A stretch of DNA of 8,885 nucleotides from Spirochaetaceae bacterium. GTDB lineage: Bacteria; Spirochaetota; Spirochaetia; Treponematales; Breznakiellaceae. The notes under the pieces were generated by a model. The model ran no database searches. It saw only the letters and a list, made by a program, of their open reading frames with translations, and was not told the origin of the DNA. The DNA is taken from NCBI GenBank assembly GCA_031290855.1, contig JAISLM010000126.1, positions 1 to 8,885 of the forward strand, written 5' to 3'. Below are positions 1 to 5,688 of the stretch, in pieces. Numbering within the stretch: the stretch's first letter is position 1; each line of letters starts with the position of its first letter. The translations under genes and the position numbers were made by a program.

Positions 1-138
1 GTTACCGTTGACTACGAATCAAAGGAAAACGGCACCGTAACGCTGCGTTTCCGCGACTCGATGGAACAGGTCAGGCTCCCCCGCGCCGAACTTTCGGCGC
101 GCCTTCACACGGAAATCAGGAACTACAAGCGGCAGTAG
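1..138 (+). CDS. glyQS: Glycyl-tRNA synthetase, C-terminal end (partial)
   Basis: This is the 3' end of a gene that begins before the window: 45 codons, then TAG at 136-138. The residues fit the end of the anticodon-binding domain of the single-chain (alpha2) class II glycyl-tRNA synthetase. The pattern is VTVDY, then NGTVTLRFRD, then SMEQVRLP, where the family usually has TVDFD, TVTVRDRD and TMEQVR. The enzyme charges tRNA-Gly in the cytoplasm. Only the C-terminus is visible, so the catalytic domain cannot be checked. Family assignment rests on recognising this short conserved tail. The stop is followed by a repeat-rich stretch without a gene. Confidence 0.8.
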   Translation, partial: VTVDYESKENGTVTLRFRDSMEQVRLPRAELSARLHTEIRNYKRQ

Positions 139-315
139 GCGGGGTTTGGGGGCGGCGAAATGCGGCGGAGGTTTTGCTTTGGAATTAATTGTAGCGCGAC
201 CAGAGCAAGACCGGAACTCCAAGCCGCCTGCCGGCGGCGTCCCCAGCGGAACTGGGGCGCGTTGCTCAAACTGCGGGTAAAGTCCGCTTTTATAGTTAGC
301 GTCTGTCCATAGATG
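139..315. other. Non-coding stretch with clustered hairpins after glyQS
   Basis: I see no credible gene here. The stretch contains two adjacent perfect stem-loops: 223-228 with 233-238 (GCCGCC/GGCGGC), and 241-246 with 252-257 (CCCCAG/CTGGGG, five-base loop). They are bracketed by a complementary pair, GAGCAA at 203-208 and TTGCTC at 262-267, so RNA could fold as a three-way junction. It lies downstream of glyQS and could protect or end that transcript, but no run of T follows, so a standard intrinsic terminator is not supported. It may equally be part of a dispersed repeat. Confidence 0.4.
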
Positions 316-446
316 CTGTTCCAAAACTTCAGTTTTGGGGAGACAAGCTTCGCTTGTCCAGCAACCTTTAAAAAACGCGGTTTTGCAAGGCTCAAGCCTG
401 GTCCAAAACCGTGCGCTTTAGCGACAGTCAATTAGTTTTGGAACAG
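316..446. repeat. Inverted-repeat element with internal hairpins
   Basis: The ends are perfect 13-bp inverted repeats: CTGTTCCAAAACT at 316-328 and AGTTTTGGAACAG at 434-446. Inside lie a hairpin at 321-338 (CCAAAACT/AGTTTTGG, 2-base loop), a hairpin at 342-358 (GACAAGC/GCTTGTC, 3-base loop), and CGGTTTTG at 378-385 facing CAAAACCG at 404-411, which encloses AGGCT/AGCCT at 388-399. The left terminal arm can thus pair either with the far end or locally. There is no sizeable credible ORF. The layout suits a REP/BIME or MITE-like dispersed repeat of about 131 bp. I see no clear flanking target duplication. Its copy number in the genome cannot be judged here. Confidence 0.5.
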
Positions 447-507
447 GCTCAATTGACAAAACGTGTTGTGCATACCGCGTTCAACCCTTAAGTGCAACAC
501 TTAGCCC

Positions 508-553
508 TGCAGCCATATACGGGGCGGCTATAGCCGCCCCGTATATGGCTGCA
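508..553. repeat. Perfect 46-bp palindrome
   Basis: Positions 508-530 are the exact reverse complement of 531-553, with no loop and no mismatch. The left arm starts TGCAGCCATATA and the centre reads GGCTATAGCC. Symmetry breaks at 507 (C) against 554 (A). The right arm is followed by A residues (553-558), not T, and there is no T run to the left in the - direction, so it is not a normal intrinsic terminator. It sits just upstream of the IS30-type transposase remnant, so two abutted terminal inverted repeats of that element are a plausible origin (inference). Confidence 0.9.
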
Positions 554-571
554 AAAAACGGTGAAACCTTT

Positions 572-838
572 ATGATGGTGTTTCCCACAACCTCATCAAA
601 AAGGAGCAATGCCGTTATCGCCAAGTCTAGCACAAATCAGGAAAAAAGCTATACTCATCTGTCCCTCGCGGAGAGAGAGGAGATCGCTATCGCACGGGAA
701 CAAGGCCAATCCGTCCGCTCTATCGCCGAATCCCTGGACAGAAACCCTTCGTCTGTCAGCCGGGAAATAAAGCGGAAATCCCCGCCTGTGAACCAAGTCA
801 AATACCGGGGAAACAGAGCCCAGCGGCGGGAGTGGAAC
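572..838 (+). pseudogene. IS30-family transposase remnant (N-terminal HTH only)
   Basis: About 89 codons remain of a protein that is normally 300-400 residues. Residues roughly 27-67 carry the IS30 N-terminal helix-turn-helix: YTHLSLAEREEIAIAREQGQ, then SVRSIAESL, then RNPSSVSREIKR, followed by YRGNRAQRR. The DDE catalytic core is absent; from about 839 the same frame runs into IS4-type sequence and stops at TAG 869-871. The true start is unclear. In-frame ATGs exist at 545 (inside the palindrome), 572 and 575, while a good GGAG at 603-606 precedes an ATG at 609 in another frame. The product would at most be a DNA-binding fragment. Family recognition is firm; activity as a transposase is excluded by the missing core. 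Confidence 0.8.
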
Positions 839-839
839 A

Positions 840-1157
840 AATATATTGTCGTGGCGACATCTCCGGGGTAGGAGGCTACGGCGGCGTCAGCGCTGGAACT
901 GTACCGGGCGCGGCGGCAGGTAGAGCCGGCGTTCAAACGGCTGAAAAGCCTGTTTGGGTGCTGACGGAGGCTGCCGGCTGTATCGCCGGGCTGTCCGCGG
1001 CCTGCGCCGATTCGAAGCGGAACAGGAAACCGCGGCGGTGTGTGTTTAGTTCCGCCTAAGTAAACGCCTATGGAGGCTGACAACATTTCACCGGCTTACC
1101 ATCGGTCAGATTCTACGCGGCGCAATTCGCCCGCTTGACAAAAAGGGCAATCTGTAA
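840..1157 (+). pseudogene. IS4-family transposase remnant (C-terminal end, frame-disrupted)
   Basis: The frame through 881-964 reads ALELYRARRQVEPAFKRLKS, the IS4 YREK signature (Y-x2-R-x3-E-x6-K), where E is the third acidic catalytic residue. The preceding codons (about 839-868) read KYIVVATSP, matching the beta strand before this motif in IS4 transposases. A TAG at 869-871 and a TGA at 962-964 break the frame. The tail appears in another frame at about 1050-1154 as LSKRLWRLTTF and so on, ending at TAA 1155-1157; its likeness to IS4 C-termini is weaker. The N-terminal two thirds of the gene are missing. It is a dead fragment that abuts the IS30 remnant and reaches to 30 bp before rpsP. Confidence 0.7.
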
Positions 1158-1163
1158 TAACGT
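1135..1163 (+). promoter_or_regulatory. Possible promoter for the rpsP operon
   Basis: A perfect -35 consensus TTGACA lies at 1135-1140. With a 17-bp spacer the -10 position is TAACGT (1158-1163), a weak match; better A/T-rich hexamers around TGTAATAA (1153-1160) would give a spacer of only 12-14 bp. It is placed correctly, about 25-50 bp before the rpsP start, and it lies within the tail of the IS4 remnant. The -35 is seen directly; promoter function is inferred. Confidence 0.35.
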
Positions 1164-1187
1164 GAAGTATCTTACCCAGGAGGATGT

Positions 1188-1490
1188 ATGAGCGCCGTTA
1201 TAAGGCTCAAAAAATTTGGAACCAAGAAACGTCCGTTTTATCGCATAGTGGTGATGGATTCGCGCGCACCGAGGGACGGTAGAACGATTGAAGAGTTAGG
1301 TTACTACCACCCCATCGCGGAAGAAGGAAAGCAAATATCTTTCGATGCCGGAAAGGCGGTTAAGTGGCTTAAAGAGGGCGCTAAACCGAGCGATACGGTG
1401 CGGATGATTTTTAACAGGGGCAACATCAAAATGGATAACCCTGAAGTTCCGAAGGAAGCGGCTACCGATCAAATTTATCCGGTAGAATAG
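1188..1490 (+). CDS. rpsP: 30S ribosomal protein S16
   Basis: This is a small-subunit ribosomal protein needed for 30S assembly, which binds 16S rRNA. The N-terminus is classic S16: SAVIRLKKFGTKKRPFYRIV followed by VMDSRAPRDGRTIEELGYYHP; the later WLKEGAKPSDTVRMIF also matches. At 100 aa it is slightly longer than many S16 proteins (about 80-90), with a short acidic tail. The ATG is preceded by AGGAGG at 1178-1183 with a 4-nt gap; no other in-frame start fits. It is the first gene of an S16-KH-RimM-TrmD-L19 operon, an arrangement widespread in bacteria. A TTGACA just upstream may drive it. Confidence 0.97.
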   Translation: MSAVIRLKKFGTKKRPFYRIVVMDSRAPRDGRTIEELGYYHPIAEEGKQISFDAGKAVKWLKEGAKPSDTVRMIFNRGNIKMDNPEVPKEAATDQIYPVE

Positions 1491-1507
1491 TTTGATACGA
1501 GGCTGTA

Positions 1508-1741
1508 TTGGAAAAAGATCTGTTTGAATATATAGTAAAGCCGCTTGTGGATGATCCGTCGGCCGTTTCCGTGAATGTTGTTGAGGGTGACGCTTCTTTA
1601 GTTTTGGAACTGAGTGTCGGTCCGGGCGATATTGGAAAGGTTATCGGTAAGCATGGTCGTGTCGCAAAGGCACTGAGAGCCCTCCTTCAGGCCGCCTCCG
1701 CCAAGGCGGGCAAGAGGGCCGTGTTGGAAATTCTTGATTGA
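1508..1741 (+). CDS. khpA: KH-domain RNA-binding protein KhpA
   Basis: This is a 77-aa single KH domain protein of the KhpA/YlqC (UPF0109) family, which binds RNA and in several bacteria works with KhpB in small-RNA or cell-envelope regulation. The start motif EKDLFEYIVKPLVDDP is typical, and the nucleic-acid loop GKHG is at residues 47-50 within VIGKHGRVAKALRALL. The start codon is TTG, supported by GAGG at 1499-1502 and by alignment with the usual family N-terminus. It sits 17 nt after rpsP and overlaps rimM by 8 nt, so it is translated within the same operon. Length is normal for the family. Confidence 0.93.
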   Translation: MEKDLFEYIVKPLVDDPSAVSVNVVEGDASLVLELSVGPGDIGKVIGKHGRVAKALRALLQAASAKAGKRAVLEILD

Positions 1742-2252
1742 AGAGCGTTTTGTAAGCGCCGTTGTTTTAGCGCCTTTTGCCCTGGGGGGCTTTGTCAAAG
1801 TACGCTCGCTTTCGGGCGAAACGGAACACCTGCTGCGGCTTTCCGCCGCGGTTCTGCGAGGCAAAACCGGTGAGCGTGTCTACAAGATTGAGTCGGCGCG
1901 GGCAACCGGCGTCTCGCCGCAGGACATACTTGTAAAGTTCAAAGACATAGATACGCCGGAGGCGGCAAAAGCTCTTTCCGGCGCGGAGATTCTGCTTTCG
2001 CGTTCCGAAGCCGCGCCTCTTGCGCGGGACGAATTCTACATCAGGGACTTAAAGGGGCTTTCCGTCGTTGACTGCGACGGGCGCGGGCTTGGCGAGCTTT
2101 GCGACATACTGGAAGGGGGCGGCGGGCAGCTTGCGGAACTGCGTCTTCTTTCCGGCGAGACAAGGCTTGTCCCCTTCAGGAACGAATTCTTTGGGGAAAT
2201 AAGCCTTGAAAAAAGGAAAATCACGCTGCTTTCCCTCTGGATGCTTGAATGA
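1734..2252 (+). CDS. rimM: Ribosome maturation factor RimM
   Basis: This is a 16S rRNA processing and 30S assembly factor that binds ribosomal protein S19. The N-terminal domain (about residues 7-93) shows the family pattern VLAPFALGGFVKVRSLSGE in place of the usual phG-x-GevkV segment. The PRC-barrel domain (about 98-170) starts EFYIRDLKGLSVVD and contains LVPFRNEFF. At 172 aa it is the usual length. The start is a TTG overlapping the khpA stop, implying translational coupling; an ATG is not available near the conserved N-terminus. It ends in an ATGA overlap with trmD. The motif GGFVKV departs from the commonest G-x-x-GEVKV by lacking the acidic residue, a minor divergence. Confidence 0.92.
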   Translation: MIEERFVSAVVLAPFALGGFVKVRSLSGETEHLLRLSAAVLRGKTGERVYKIESARATGVSPQDILVKFKDIDTPEAAKALSGAEILLSRSEAAPLARDEFYIRDLKGLSVVDCDGRGLGELCDILEGGGGQLAELRLLSGETRLVPFRNEFFGEISLEKRKITLLSLWMLE

Positions 2253-3010
2253 AATACACGGTTCTTTCACTTTTTCCCGAAATAACAGACGCATTTTTTT
2301 GTACTTCAATAATGGCTAAGGCTATTGCGCGTGGTATCGTGGAGTACACGGGCGTCAACATACGTGATTACGCGCGAGACAGGCACAAAACCTGTGATGA
2401 CGCGCCCTACGGCGGCGGCGCGGGTATGCTGATGCTGCCGGAACCGCTAGCGCTGGCGCTGGACGCTGTCGGAGCGGGGATGCCTGACAAGCGGACCGTA
2501 TACCTGTCGCCCTCCGGAAGGCTCTTTAACCAGGGCCTGGCGAAAGACTTGTCTAGGGAACGGGAACTTGTACTGATCTGCGGACGCTACGAGGGTATAG
2601 ATCAGCGTATCATAGATATTTATGTTGATGATGAGATTTCCGTGGGGGACTACGTGCTTTCCTCGGGCGAGACCGCGGCCCTTGTGCTTATAGACGCGAG
2701 TTACCGGCTGCTGGGCGATGTGATAAGCGCGGAATCTTTGAACGAGGAAAGCTTTTCCGGCGGGCTTCTTGAATATCCCCAGTATACACGACCGGAGATA
2801 TATGGTAGCGTATACGGTGAAATGCGGGTTCCTGAAGTTTTACTTTCGGGACATCACGAAAATATCAGACGCTGGAGACTTAGAAAGCGGATCGAAAAAA
2901 CCCTGTCGAATCGTCCCGACTTGCTGCGTAAAGGCATTAGGGAGGGGCTTTTTGACGATGAAATCCGCAGGATAATACGTGAAGTTTCCGGTATAACGGA
3001 GGACGTATGA
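2249..3010 (+). CDS. trmD: tRNA (guanine-N1)-methyltransferase TrmD
   Basis: This enzyme uses S-adenosylmethionine to make m1G37 next to the anticodon, preventing +1 frameshifting. The SPOUT trefoil-knot motifs are complete: YGGGAGMLMLPEP (54-66), YLSPSGRLFNQ (85-95), CGRYEGIDQR (111-120), SVGDYVLSSGE (131-141), then LLEYPQYTRPE (173-183) and SGHHENIRRWR (200-210). Length is 253 aa, normal. R153 aligns with E. coli R154. By hand alignment, the residue that aligns with the E. coli catalytic Asp169 (in the EDSF segment) is Glu167 here (EESF). The start ATG overlaps the rimM stop as ATGA. The gene ends in another ATGA overlap with rplS. Confidence 0.98.
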   Translation: MKYTVLSLFPEITDAFFCTSIMAKAIARGIVEYTGVNIRDYARDRHKTCDDAPYGGGAGMLMLPEPLALALDAVGAGMPDKRTVYLSPSGRLFNQGLAKDLSRERELVLICGRYEGIDQRIIDIYVDDEISVGDYVLSSGETAALVLIDASYRLLGDVISAESLNEESFSGGLLEYPQYTRPEIYGSVYGEMRVPEVLLSGHHENIRRWRLRKRIEKTLSNRPDLLRKGIREGLFDDEIRRIIREVSGITEDV

Positions 3011-3426
3011 ACGAAATCAGGTCTATCGAAGAAGCGCAGATGAAAGAAGATGTAACTTTTTTTAGGCCGGGCGATACGGTTAAGGTGCATTTTAAGATAG
3101 TTGAGGGCGGCAAGGAGCGTATACAGATATACGAGGGGCTCGTCATAGCGATAAAGAATTCGCGTATCGGCAGGACCTTTACGGTACGCAAAAATTCGTA
3201 CGGCGTGGGGGTTGAGCGTATATTTCCGCTACATTCGCCGCGTATAGCTAATATCGAAGTGTCGCGTTCCGGCAAGGTACGCAGGGCAAAGTTGTACTAC
3301 ATCAGGCACAAGATAGGAAAGGCGGCCAAAATCAAGGAACTTTTGGGCAAGAAAAGTACCGTTACAAAGCATACAACGGTTTCCGTCCCCAAGGTTCAGG
3401 CGGGATCTCCAGGCGGCGAAGTTTAG
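3007..3426 (+). CDS. rplS: 50S ribosomal protein L19
   Basis: This is a large-subunit protein located at the 30S-50S interface. The typical blocks are present: FRPGDTVKVH, ERIQIYEGLVIA, RTFTVRKNSYGVGVERIFPL followed by HSP, and VRRAKLYYIRHKIGKAAKIKE. It has 139 aa, about 20-25 more than the usual length near 115; the excess is a Ser/Thr/Val/Pro-rich C-terminal tail beginning about residue 115, which I do not recognise. The start has GGAGG at 2998-3002 inside the trmD end and overlaps the trmD stop (ATGA). An HD-GYP gene follows after 20 nt with no visible terminator between them. Confidence 0.97.
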   Translation: MNEIRSIEEAQMKEDVTFFRPGDTVKVHFKIVEGGKERIQIYEGLVIAIKNSRIGRTFTVRKNSYGVGVERIFPLHSPRIANIEVSRSGKVRRAKLYYIRHKIGKAAKIKELLGKKSTVTKHTTVSVPKVQAGSPGGEV

Positions 3427-3446
3427 TATCGTAAAACAGCTATATT

Positions 3447-4592
3447 ATGAAAAAAATACTGGTCTCTTCCCTGAAGGAGGGACAAAAATTTAGCAAGCCG
3501 GTATTTATTGCTAAAGACAATCTCTTTATTCCTGAAAATATAGCTGTACGCACGAAGGACATAAAACTGCTCGTTTCGCTTGGTATAGACTGGGTTTTTA
3601 CGGAAGGCGATCCGGTTTTGTCCGGCAACGCCGCGCCTAAAGAGCCCGGTGCCGGGCGGGAGGAATCGGTACAGGCCGCCGGGCAAGCCGAGGGCGGCGT
3701 GTCGGAAACCCACGCTGCCCTCACGCTTCTTATCGACCAGGTTAACTCTATATTTTCCGACATCGTAAATTTTCGAAAGGCCAATATTCGCCTTTTGTGG
3801 CATATTACGGACGGTTTGCTGAAGTTAACCAAAAACTCACGAAGCGAGGCGATGGGTTTTGTGCTTTGCGGGAACTCAGGCGATATGGTGATGGGAAAAA
3901 ACTCCATAGATACGGCGATCCTTTCAACGGTTATGGGGCAGGAACTTGGTTTTGATACCGAAAGGAATCAGGGACTTGCGGCGGCGGCCATACTACACGA
4001 TATCGGTATGCTCAGGCTGCCGGAAGAGGTGGTAAAAAAGAAGGGCGCGCTTTCCGAAAGGGATAAAGAAATCATTAAGTCGCATACTGTTCTTTCTTTT
4101 AATATTATGAAAAGGGAATTGATGTATCCCGATTCAATATGCAAGATTGCGTTGCAGCATCATGAACACTGGGACGGAACGGGTTATCCGCGTTGTCTTT
4201 CGGGAAACTACATTAACGAGCGGGCCCTGATAGTTTCCGTCACGGACGCATTCGTGGCGATGATAAACGGCAAGGTTTACCGCAATTCGATGACGGGCTA
4301 CCAGGCCATGAAGACGCTGGTTTCCGAGAACGCTTCGTACTTTTCACCCGATATGCTCAAGCTTTTTGTGAAAATTATGGGCATCTACCCTATAGGTTCA
4401 TGCGCATTGCTGAATGACGGCCGCATAGCAAAAATCCTCGACGTCAACGCCGAAATGCCGCTCCGTCCTGTGATTCAGATAATTGCCGGCAAGGACGGCG
4501 CCGCCCTGAAAAACGGGGAAAAAATCAACTTATTGTCAAACAAGTCGCTGTTTATAACCCGCGCGCTGGACATACGGGGACTTGATGCCTGA
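3447..4592 (+). CDS. HD-GYP domain protein (probable c-di-GMP phosphodiesterase)
   Basis: It is a 381-aa cytoplasmic protein without membrane segments. Residues about 1-56 resemble the DUF3391 module often fused to HD-GYP domains (LVSSLKEGQKFSKPVFI), followed by a Gly/Ala/Glu-rich linker (about 57-88). The HD-GYP domain spans about 150-320: LHDIGM with HD at 184-185, H213 in IIKSH, HHEHWDGTGYP at 238-248, and D267 in SVTDAF. The metal-binding His/Asp residues look intact, so hydrolysis of c-di-GMP is plausible. The usual HDIGK lysine is Met187, and the RPYR segment is KVYR. A further 60-residue C-terminal region has no domain I recognise. No clear Shine-Dalgarno precedes the ATG. It lies 20 nt after rplS in the same operon and its end is adjacent to the yraN start. 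Confidence 0.9.
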   Translation: MKKILVSSLKEGQKFSKPVFIAKDNLFIPENIAVRTKDIKLLVSLGIDWVFTEGDPVLSGNAAPKEPGAGREESVQAAGQAEGGVSETHAALTLLIDQVNSIFSDIVNFRKANIRLLWHITDGLLKLTKNSRSEAMGFVLCGNSGDMVMGKNSIDTAILSTVMGQELGFDTERNQGLAAAAILHDIGMLRLPEEVVKKKGALSERDKEIIKSHTVLSFNIMKRELMYPDSICKIALQHHEHWDGTGYPRCLSGNYINERALIVSVTDAFVAMINGKVYRNSMTGYQAMKTLVSENASYFSPDMLKLFVKIMGIYPIGSCALLNDGRIAKILDVNAEMPLRPVIQIIAGKDGAALKNGEKINLLSNKSLFITRALDIRGLDA

Positions 4593-4977
4593 AAACCGGG
4601 ATTTAGGCGCGGAAAACTCACCAAAGCACAGAAAAATTAAAGGTAAAGAGGGGGAAGACAAGGCGGAGGCATTCCTTAAATCGTCCGGTTTCAGGATAAT
4701 CGGCCGGAATATCCGCTACGCTGCGGGTGAAATTGACATTATAGCGCTTGACCGCGACGTGCTCGTTTTTGTAGAGGTTAAGGCCTGGTCGGCCTACCCG
4801 ATAGAGAATCTTGAGTACGGCATCAGCAAAAAAAAGCAGCGGCGAATCATAGAAACTTCTAAGTATTTCCTTGAAAATCATCGAGAATATAGTGATATGC
4901 CAATTCGATTTGATGTTGTATTTATACAAGCGGACGCCGTCACCCACATTGCATCCGCTTTCATGGAGAATATATGA
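4585..4977 (+). CDS. yraN: YraN/UPF0102 family protein
   Basis: This is a 130-aa member of the UPF0102 family, which has a restriction-endonuclease-like fold; its cellular role is not settled. The signature is clear: GKEGEDKAEAFLKSSGFRII, then RNIRYAAGEIDIIALDRD, then LVFVEVKAWS. This gives the nuclease-like arrangement E49-I-D51 and E64-V-K66, followed by KKKQRRI and RFDVVFI. The ATG at 4585 is preferred over the TTG at 4582 because GGGGA (4576-4580) is then 4 nt upstream. It overlaps the HD-GYP stop by 8 nt. In many bacteria yraN sits near the rplS-rnhB region, which fits its place here. The next gene overlaps its stop by ATGA. Confidence 0.92.
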   Translation: MPENRDLGAENSPKHRKIKGKEGEDKAEAFLKSSGFRIIGRNIRYAAGEIDIIALDRDVLVFVEVKAWSAYPIENLEYGISKKKQRRIIETSKYFLENHREYSDMPIRFDVVFIQADAVTHIASAFMENI

Positions 4978-5165
4978 TTGCGGGGCAGAATGAAAAGCGT
5001 AAAAAACTGCCGGATCCGTTGAGGATTGAAAAATTAAAGCAGGCGATAAATAATAAAGAATACCTTTCGGGAGCTATTTACCATATTGCCCAAATTTTGA
5101 GTAACGAAATTATGGGGATACAAGATAACGGAGCTTATGATGAACGAAAATTGGAGGGGAGATAA
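4974..5165 (+). CDS. Small protein, possibly FlgM-like anti-sigma factor
   Basis: It encodes 63 aa, starting at an ATG that overlaps the yraN stop (ATGA) with GGAGAA at 4965-4970, so it is clearly placed for translation. A basic N-terminus (EKRKKLPDP) is followed by one predicted amphipathic helical block, LRIEKLKQAINNKEYLSGAI then YHIAQILSNEIMG. That pattern, R-x-x-x-LK-x-AI-x-N-x-x-Y followed by x-IA-x-x-L, resembles the sigma-28-binding C-terminal helices of FlgM. If correct, it would restrain the flagellar sigma factor. It is short for FlgM (usually about 90-100 aa) and I cannot confirm it without a profile search. The 3' end overlaps the next gene by 26 nt. It is otherwise a hypothetical protein. 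Confidence 0.6.
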   Translation: MIAGQNEKRKKLPDPLRIEKLKQAINNKEYLSGAIYHIAQILSNEIMGIQDNGAYDERKLEGR

Positions 5166-5679
5166 ACGGCGTCGTAAAAGCGGTCAGAACAGCCGACCGT
5201 TTCCAAAGGAGGGCCGCCCGTCTGAAAAAATACACAGCCATGACAGGCGGAATGACGCCGGGCAAAACTTCGGCGGACGGTGCGGCGGCACAAAAAAAAC
5301 AGCAAAGGAACAGGAAAAAAACGATAAAGCGTTTAACGCCCGTTCAAAATGGACGGGCGCAAGGTTACGGACAGACCCAATCCCGGCGCCGCTCTGCGCC
5401 TACTGTAAAGAACCGGTAAAAGATTTAGCCGCCGCCCTCACGGATAAGGAGGGAAACGCGATTCACTTTGAATGCGTACAGAAACATATTGCGTTATCTG
5501 AATCTTTGGGAAAGGGCGACACGGTAACGTACATAGGCGGCGGCCGTTTCGGCATAGTCCGCTTCGAAAATCCTAATATACCGCGTAAGTTCACGATAAA
5601 AAAAATAATTGAGTGGGAACGGAAAGATCAACGCGCCCCCTGGCGCGGGCATATCGCGGATCATTTTTCGTATACATAG
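5140..5679 (+). CDS. Basic hypothetical protein with a CxxC-HxxC zinc-site pattern
   Basis: It has 179 aa and no assignment that I recognise. Residues 1-80 are strongly basic and low in hydrophobics (RGDKRRRKSG, many Lys, Arg, Asn, Gly), likely disordered and possibly nucleic-acid binding. Next comes a compact domain with CAYCKEP (Cys86, Cys89) and HFEC (His109, Cys112), spacing C-x2-C-x19-H-x2-C, which would suit one zinc ion. A beta-rich part follows (DTVTYIGGGRFGIVRFENPN) and a basic segment (RKFTIKKIIEWERKD). The ATG at 5140 is preferred over 5137 because GGAG (5130-5133) is then 6 nt away. It overlaps the preceding small gene by 26 nt, so it is co-translated with the tRNA/ribosome operon; a role in RNA biology is only a guess. 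Confidence 0.75.
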   Translation: MNENWRGDKRRRKSGQNSRPFPKEGRPSEKIHSHDRRNDAGQNFGGRCGGTKKTAKEQEKNDKAFNARSKWTGARLRTDPIPAPLCAYCKEPVKDLAAALTDKEGNAIHFECVQKHIALSESLGKGDTVTYIGGGRFGIVRFENPNIPRKFTIKKIIEWERKDQRAPWRGHIADHFSYT

Positions 5680-5688
5680 GGGTGTAGC

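Noticed and set aside
19..431. Two - strand open frames across the glyQS tail and repeat region
   Set aside because: They read through hairpin repeats and the antisense of glyQS, have no family resemblance, and look like chance frames in G/C-rich sequence.
453..481. TTGACA at 453-458 as a promoter
   Set aside because: At 17 bp downstream the sequence is CGCGTT, not a -10; no credible gene start follows before the palindrome.
508..558. The 46-bp palindrome as an intrinsic terminator
   Set aside because: It is followed by A residues on the + strand and has no T run in the exit direction on the - strand; the glyQS stop is also 370 bp upstream.
832..1059. A + strand frame of 75 codons starting at 832
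   Set aside because: It is Gly/Ala-rich and runs in a different frame over the IS4 remnant, whose YREK motif lies in the frame through 881-964.
5680..5688. A SAM/SAH-type riboswitch before mtnN
   Set aside because: Only 9 nt separate it from the previous gene, so there is no room for an aptamer.
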